Positions 4,388-7,387 of a DNA stretch of 7,387 nt are shown here, piece after piece. This DNA comes from Victivallales bacterium. GTDB lineage: Bacteria > Verrucomicrobiota > Lentisphaeria > Oligosphaerales > Oligosphaeraceae. The notes beneath the pieces were generated by a model. That model worked only from the letters and a program-made list of their open reading frames with translations, did not search any database and was not told the DNA's origin. Each line of letters starts with the position of its first letter. Position 1 is the stretch's first letter. The stretch lies in NCBI GenBank assembly GCA_017538465.1, contig JAFYIW010000131.1, forward strand, positions 1 through 7,387, read 5' to 3'. A program made the translations under genes and the position numbers.

Positions 4388-6406
4388 TCAGCGGGGCTGA
4401 TAGCATGCGGGCTCGGCGGTGAATTCGGCCCGTCCCCCAGTCAGCGACCGGAGGCTGGATGCGTAGTTGAGCACCTCGGCGAGAGGGACCATCGCGACCA
4501 CGCGAGCGCTTCCCATGGCCAGGGAATCGAGCAGTTCGATGCGACCGCGTCGGGCGGTCAAATCGGACATCACGGCGCCGACCTGTTCCTGGGGAACACT
4601 CACTTCAATCCGCATCACAGGTTCCAGCACGACTTCCCGGGCCTGGGCGAGCGCGTCGCCAAGGGTGTTCCGGGCAGCGGTTAAGAACGCCGGTTCCGAA
4701 GGTTCCGCCTGAGTGGTGGATCCCTCTAGAACTGTAATGCGCGTATCCGTCATCGGGTAGCCGGAGGGGCTGCCCGCTGTGACGACTTCGTCAACTGCCT
4801 GCTCGATGGCCTGAAGGCAATCGGCTGGCAGGTCGGCGGATTCCCGGCAGGGGAAATCCACCTGAATTCCGGTGCCTGGCGGCAACGGCTCAAGCGCGAG
4901 TTCCACCGCGGCCTGGATGGTCACGGTGGGGGAGAGCTGCCTGATAAACTCTCCCTTGAGGCGCACGGCCTGCGCGACGGTCGCCCGGTAGGCGACTTGC
5001 GGCTGGCCCGTGCGGACCAAGATGCGATGTTCTGAGCGGAGACGCTCTTGAACAATTTGAAGATGAAGTTCACCGAGTCCGGAGACCGTGAACTGGCCCT
5101 CCAGGGGACCTTTGCGAACCCGCAGCGTGGGATCCTCCTCCACCAGCGCGGCCAGCGCGGCCGCGAGCCTTTCGCGGTCGGCGCCCGTTGCGGGGGCGAA
5201 GACCTCCGAGACCACCGGCTCGGGAAAATGCATGCGGGCGAGCCTGAGCTCCGGCCCGCCCTCCTCGATGAGCGTGTCGCCTGCGCAAAAAGACGGCAAC
5301 GGCGCGCCATCCGCCAGGGAGAAGCCCACAATTTCGCCACTCGCCGCCTCCGGCAGTTCGCTGACCTCGGCGGCGTTGAGCCGCCAGACGGCGCCGACTT
5401 CGCCGGTCAGCGGGCGGTTCATGTCCCGCAGCCGCTGGCCAGGGAAAAGTTTGCCGCTGTAGAGGCGAACCACGGCGTAGTCGCCAGGCCACTCGGCGCG
5501 GACGACTTTGACGACGGTGGCCGCCAGGCAGTCACGCCCGCTTTCCATGCGAAGCCGCTCGCGGGAGACGGGGAAAAAACGCTTTCCGACGCCGGAGGCC
5601 AGCCTTTCAGCTGGGTTGGGGAGGAACTCCCCGATTGCATCCAGCAATCTTGGAACTCCCAGACCGGTCGCGGCGCTTCCTGCAAAGACAGGCACAACCG
5701 CGAGCCGCAAGGTCTGTCTCCGGATGGCGTCCAGCAATCTGGCCTCCGGAATGGCCTCGTCATTCACAAAGTGTCGGAGGAGTTCCTCGTCCACTTCGGC
5801 AAGCTGCTCGACGAGTTCGGCGCGGGCGGCCTGGGCGAACTCGGCAGAAGGCGTTTCACATGACCCCGGAAGGAGCGAGCCGCTGAGGACATCCAGAACA
5901 CCTTTGCCATTCGGCAGAGGACGGGTGAGCACCAGCGGCCTGGTGTCACCCAGAAGTTTGGACATCTGGGCGACGACCGCATCAAAGTCCGCGCCTTCCC
6001 GGTCAAGCTTGTTGACGAAGGTCAGCGCCGGCAGACCGTAGCGCCGGGCACGCCGCCAGACCATTTCGGACTGGGCCTGGACGCCGCGCAGTCCGCAGAA
6101 GACCGCGATGACGGAGTCCATCACGCGGAGGGAACGCTCCACTTCCGCGGTGAAATCGATGTGGCCGGGAGTGTCAATCAGATTGAATTGCCACTCTCGC
6201 CAATGGCAGGTGAGGGCGGAGCTCACGATGGAGATGCCACGCTCCCGTTCCTGCAGGAGGTAGTCGCTGACCGTGGTGCCCTCGTCCACCGCGCCGCTGA
6301 TGCGCACGGCGCCGGTTTCCAGCAGGATGCGTTCGGTTAGAGTGGTTTTCCCCGCGTCAATGTGGGCGATGATGCCAAAGTTTCGGATGGCTTCAGTTGC
6401 GCACAT
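4388..6406 (-). CDS. EF-G-family translation GTPase, divergent (possibly recycling-type EF-G2/spdEFG2-like)
   Basis: The 672-residue protein has the full EF-G domain order. The GTPase motifs are complete: P-loop AHIDAGKT (14-21), RGISI in switch I (56-60), DTPGH (78-82, with catalytic His82) and NKLD (132-135). A short G' insert, a domain II with RLYSG (314-318), a domain III with GLGELHLQI (443-451) and a C-terminal VPLAEVLNYASSLRSLTGGRA (domain V) follow. Domain IV is unusual. After FIRQ (487-490) the near-invariant GGRGQYGHV is replaced by an unrelated segment. The tip loop GSYHDVDSSE reads GSTTQAEPSE (562-571), losing the His (E. coli His583) important for translocation. Together with GAVDEGTTVSD in switch I this resembles mitochondrial EF-G2 and bacterial spdEFG2, which recycle ribosomes with RRF. 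It sits at the usual fusA position after rpsG. The ATG has no Shine-Dalgarno and follows a hairpin; an in-frame stop near 6483 excludes much upstream extension. GTPase identity is certain; translocase versus recycler is inference. Confidence 0.9.
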   Translation of the reverse strand: MCATEAIRNFGIIAHIDAGKTTLTERILLETGAVRISGAVDEGTTVSDYLLQERERGISIVSSALTCHWREWQFNLIDTPGHIDFTAEVERSLRVMDSVIAVFCGLRGVQAQSEMVWRRARRYGLPALTFVNKLDREGADFDAVVAQMSKLLGDTRPLVLTRPLPNGKGVLDVLSGSLLPGSCETPSAEFAQAARAELVEQLAEVDEELLRHFVNDEAIPEARLLDAIRRQTLRLAVVPVFAGSAATGLGVPRLLDAIGEFLPNPAERLASGVGKRFFPVSRERLRMESGRDCLAATVVKVVRAEWPGDYAVVRLYSGKLFPGQRLRDMNRPLTGEVGAVWRLNAAEVSELPEAASGEIVGFSLADGAPLPSFCAGDTLIEEGGPELRLARMHFPEPVVSEVFAPATGADRERLAAALAALVEEDPTLRVRKGPLEGQFTVSGLGELHLQIVQERLRSEHRILVRTGQPQVAYRATVAQAVRLKGEFIRQLSPTVTIQAAVELALEPLPPGTGIQVDFPCRESADLPADCLQAIEQAVDEVVTAGSPSGYPMTDTRITVLEGSTTQAEPSEPAFLTAARNTLGDALAQAREVVLEPVMRIEVSVPQEQVGAVMSDLTARRGRIELLDSLAMGSARVVAMVPLAEVLNYASSLRSLTGGRAEFTAEPACYQPR

Positions 6407-6417
6407 CGGGAGAGGAG

Positions 6418-6444
6418 ATGCCCGCGCGGGAAATGCGCGGGCAC
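6418..6444 (-). promoter_or_regulatory. Strong GC hairpin just upstream of the EF-G-family start codon
   Basis: In the minus-strand transcript 6444-6435 pairs with 6427-6418 in a 10-bp stem (one G-U, the rest Watson-Crick, mostly GC) around a 7-base loop (ATTTCCC). The stem ends 11 bases before the ATG at 6406, and the bases between are pyrimidine-rich with no Shine-Dalgarno. There is no T-run, so it is not a standard intrinsic terminator. Its place suggests control of translation of the EF-G gene or an RNA-processing site between rpsG and this gene; both are inference. Confidence 0.6.
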
Positions 6445-6477
6445 GGGACCGCCCGCAGCAAGAAATGCGCGGGCACG
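6430..6477. repeat. Direct repeat of a 16-mer in the rpsG to EF-G spacer
   Basis: The plus-strand 16-mer gaaatgcgcgggcacg occurs exactly at 6430-6445 and 6462-6477, a 32-base period. Each copy can pair with a following GCGGGC-type segment. The left copy forms the 10-bp hairpin at 6418-6444; the right one forms a weaker stem of about 7 bp (including a G-U) around 6450-6475. The spacer therefore holds two tandem, unequal hairpins built on one repeated arm. Whether the unit is dispersed in the genome cannot be seen here. Confidence 0.8.
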
Positions 6478-6487
6478 AGACTAGGCA

Positions 6488-6961
6488 TCAGCCCCAGCGG
6501 TAGTGGGCGAAGGCCTTGTTGGCATTGGCCATCTTGTGCACGTCGTCGCGCTTCTTGATGGTGTTGCCGGTGTTGTTGAATGCGTCGAGCAGCTCGGCGG
6601 CGAGGGCCTCGCGCATTCCCGTTCCCTTGCGGGCACGGGCGTAGGTCACGATCCAGCGCATGGCCAGGGCGACCTGACGGGCGGCGGGCACCTCCAGCGG
6701 AACCTGGTAGGTCGCACCACCCACGCGGCGGCTCTTGACCTCCAGGCGGGGTTTCGCGTTCTCCAGCGCGGCCAGGAACAGATCCAATGGCTCGATGTCG
6801 GAACGCTTCTGCTTGAGGATGTCAAACGCGCCGTACACGATCTCCTGCGCGATGGACTTCTTGCCCTTGAGCATGATCGTGTTGATCAGCCGGGCAACCA
6901 GTTCGTTGTTGAAGCGCACATCCGGAATCAGGGTGCGCTTGAAAGCCTGACGTCTTCTCAT
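6488..6961 (-). CDS. rpsG: 30S ribosomal protein S7
   Basis: The 157-residue protein is S7, the primary assembly protein of the small-subunit head, which binds the 3' major domain of 16S rRNA near the E site. Family blocks are LKGKKSIAQEIVYGA (31-45), VKSRRVGGATYQVP (75-88), the beta-hairpin region, ALAMRWIV (98-105) and KKRDDVHKMANANKAFAHYRW (136-156). It has the short C-terminus seen in most bacteria. A modest GAGG precedes the ATG by about 12 bases. It follows rpsL by 28 bases, and 81 bases containing repeats separate it from the EF-G gene. In E. coli S7 regulates its own operon from the rpsL-rpsG spacer; the 28-base spacer here looks too short for that structure. Confidence 0.97.
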   Translation of the reverse strand: MRRRQAFKRTLIPDVRFNNELVARLINTIMLKGKKSIAQEIVYGAFDILKQKRSDIEPLDLFLAALENAKPRLEVKSRRVGGATYQVPLEVPAARQVALAMRWIVTYARARKGTGMREALAAELLDAFNNTGNTIKKRDDVHKMANANKAFAHYRWG

Positions 6962-6989
6962 AGGTAGTGATTGCCTCTATTTCAGGGAA

Positions 6990-7385
6990 TTACTTCTTCT
7001 TCGCATCCGCACCCGGCTTCGGCCGCTTGGTGCCGTATTTGGAACGGCCGCGGCGGCGCTTGTCAATGCCCAGGGTGTCGAGTTTGCCGCGCACCACGTG
7101 ATAGCGCACGCCAGGCAGGTCACGCACACGGCCGCCGCGCACCAGCACGACGCTGTGTTCCTGGAGGTTGTGACCTTCGCCGCCGATGTAGGCGGTCACT
7201 TCCTGGCCATTGGTCAGACGGACACGGCAGATCTTGCGCATGGCCGAATTCGGCTTTTTGGGGGTACGGGTGGTGACCAGCATGCACACGCCGCGACGCT
7301 GCGGGCAGTGCGCCAATGCACGCACGCGGCTCTTGCGCGGCTTGTCCGTGCGGCCTTTACGAATCAGTTGATTGATAGTAGGCAT
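6990..7385 (-). CDS. rpsL: 30S ribosomal protein S12
   Basis: The 131-residue protein is S12, a decoding-centre protein. It begins MPTINQLIRKG and has CPQRRGVC (27-34), TPKKPNSAMRK (41-51) and YIGGEGHNLQEHSV (66-79). GGRVRDLPGVRYH follows at 84-96 and RSKYGTKRPK at 114-123. Lys43 and Lys44 of the KKPN loop are the streptomycin-sensitive type, but position 88 is Arg (codon at 7124-7122) where most bacteria have Lys. Lys-to-Arg here gives streptomycin resistance in E. coli and Mycobacterium tuberculosis. Asp89, the residue methylthiolated by RimO in E. coli, is kept. The tail PGADAKKK is a few residues longer than in E. coli. The complete gene ends 2 bases from the window edge, so its ribosome-binding site and the operon promoter are outside. 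Confidence 0.97.
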   Translation of the reverse strand: MPTINQLIRKGRTDKPRKSRVRALAHCPQRRGVCMLVTTRTPKKPNSAMRKICRVRLTNGQEVTAYIGGEGHNLQEHSVVLVRGGRVRDLPGVRYHVVRGKLDTLGIDKRRRGRSKYGTKRPKPGADAKKK

Positions 7386-7387
7386 TA

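Noticed and set aside
5048..5863. Open reading frame of 271 codons on the plus strand inside the EF-G-family gene
   Set aside because: It overlaps conserved EF-G domains on the minus strand and its product is Arg/Gly-rich with no family features.
4388..6406. EF-G-family gene as a Tet(M)/Tet(O)-type ribosomal protection protein
   Set aside because: The switch I GTT and the altered tip recall that group. However, domains III-V (GLGELHLQI, VPLAEVLNYASSLRSLTGGRA) are EF-G-like, the Tet-specific C-terminal extension is missing and the gene lies in the str operon.
6418..6444. Hairpin between rpsG and the EF-G gene as an intrinsic terminator
   Set aside because: No T-run follows the stem on either strand; the next bases are CTCCTCTCCCG and then the start codon.

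Overview
The window is almost entirely minus-strand. It reads as a fused str-S10 ribosomal protein operon (rpsL, rpsG, an EF-G-family gene, rpsJ, rplC, rplD, rplW, rplB, rpsS), followed by a terminator and then two tandem, separately promoted prepilin-like genes, the second cut by the window edge. The prepilin-like protein has an FTLIELLVVIAIIAILA-type N-terminus, alanine/lysine/arginine-rich repeats after it and a perfect H-X9-DG motif near its C-terminus. That combination is typical of the large pseudopilin families of the PVC superphylum, so a Lentisphaerota or related (Kiritimatiellae/Verrucomicrobia-like) bacterium is the best guess. This rests on motif recognition only; no search was run.

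Layout in transcription order (right to left): rpsL (S12) starts 2 bases inside the right edge and is followed by rpsG (S7). An 81-base spacer then carries a repeated 16-mer and a strong GC hairpin just before the EF-G-family gene. rpsJ, rplC, rplD, rplW, rplB and rpsS follow with gaps of 15-45 bases or a 1-base overlap. There is no tuf gene between the EF-G gene and rpsJ, and no room for a separate S10 leader. The cluster stops after rpsS at a strong intrinsic terminator, where most bacteria continue into rplV, rpsC and rplP. Beyond it are a prepilin-like gene with its own near-consensus promoter and terminator, and then a second prepilin-like gene, again with its own promoter.

The ribosomal genes make components of both subunits plus an EF-G-type GTPase, and are presumably transcribed from a promoter to the right of the window. 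The prepilin-like genes belong to a different function (surface or secretion pseudopilins) and have their own transcription signals. The points most worth a second look are inside the translation genes. The EF-G lacks both conserved domain IV tip motifs of the translocase and resembles the recycling-type (EF-G2mt/spdEFG2-like) branch. L2 has serine in place of the near-universal His229. S12 naturally carries Arg88, a known streptomycin-resistance state in other bacteria. A hairpin abuts an EF-G start codon that has no Shine-Dalgarno sequence. There is no gene-free stretch above 300 bases; the two largest gaps (51-298 and 1082-1284) hold the promoters and terminators listed. No tRNA, rRNA, CRISPR or insertion sequence was seen.
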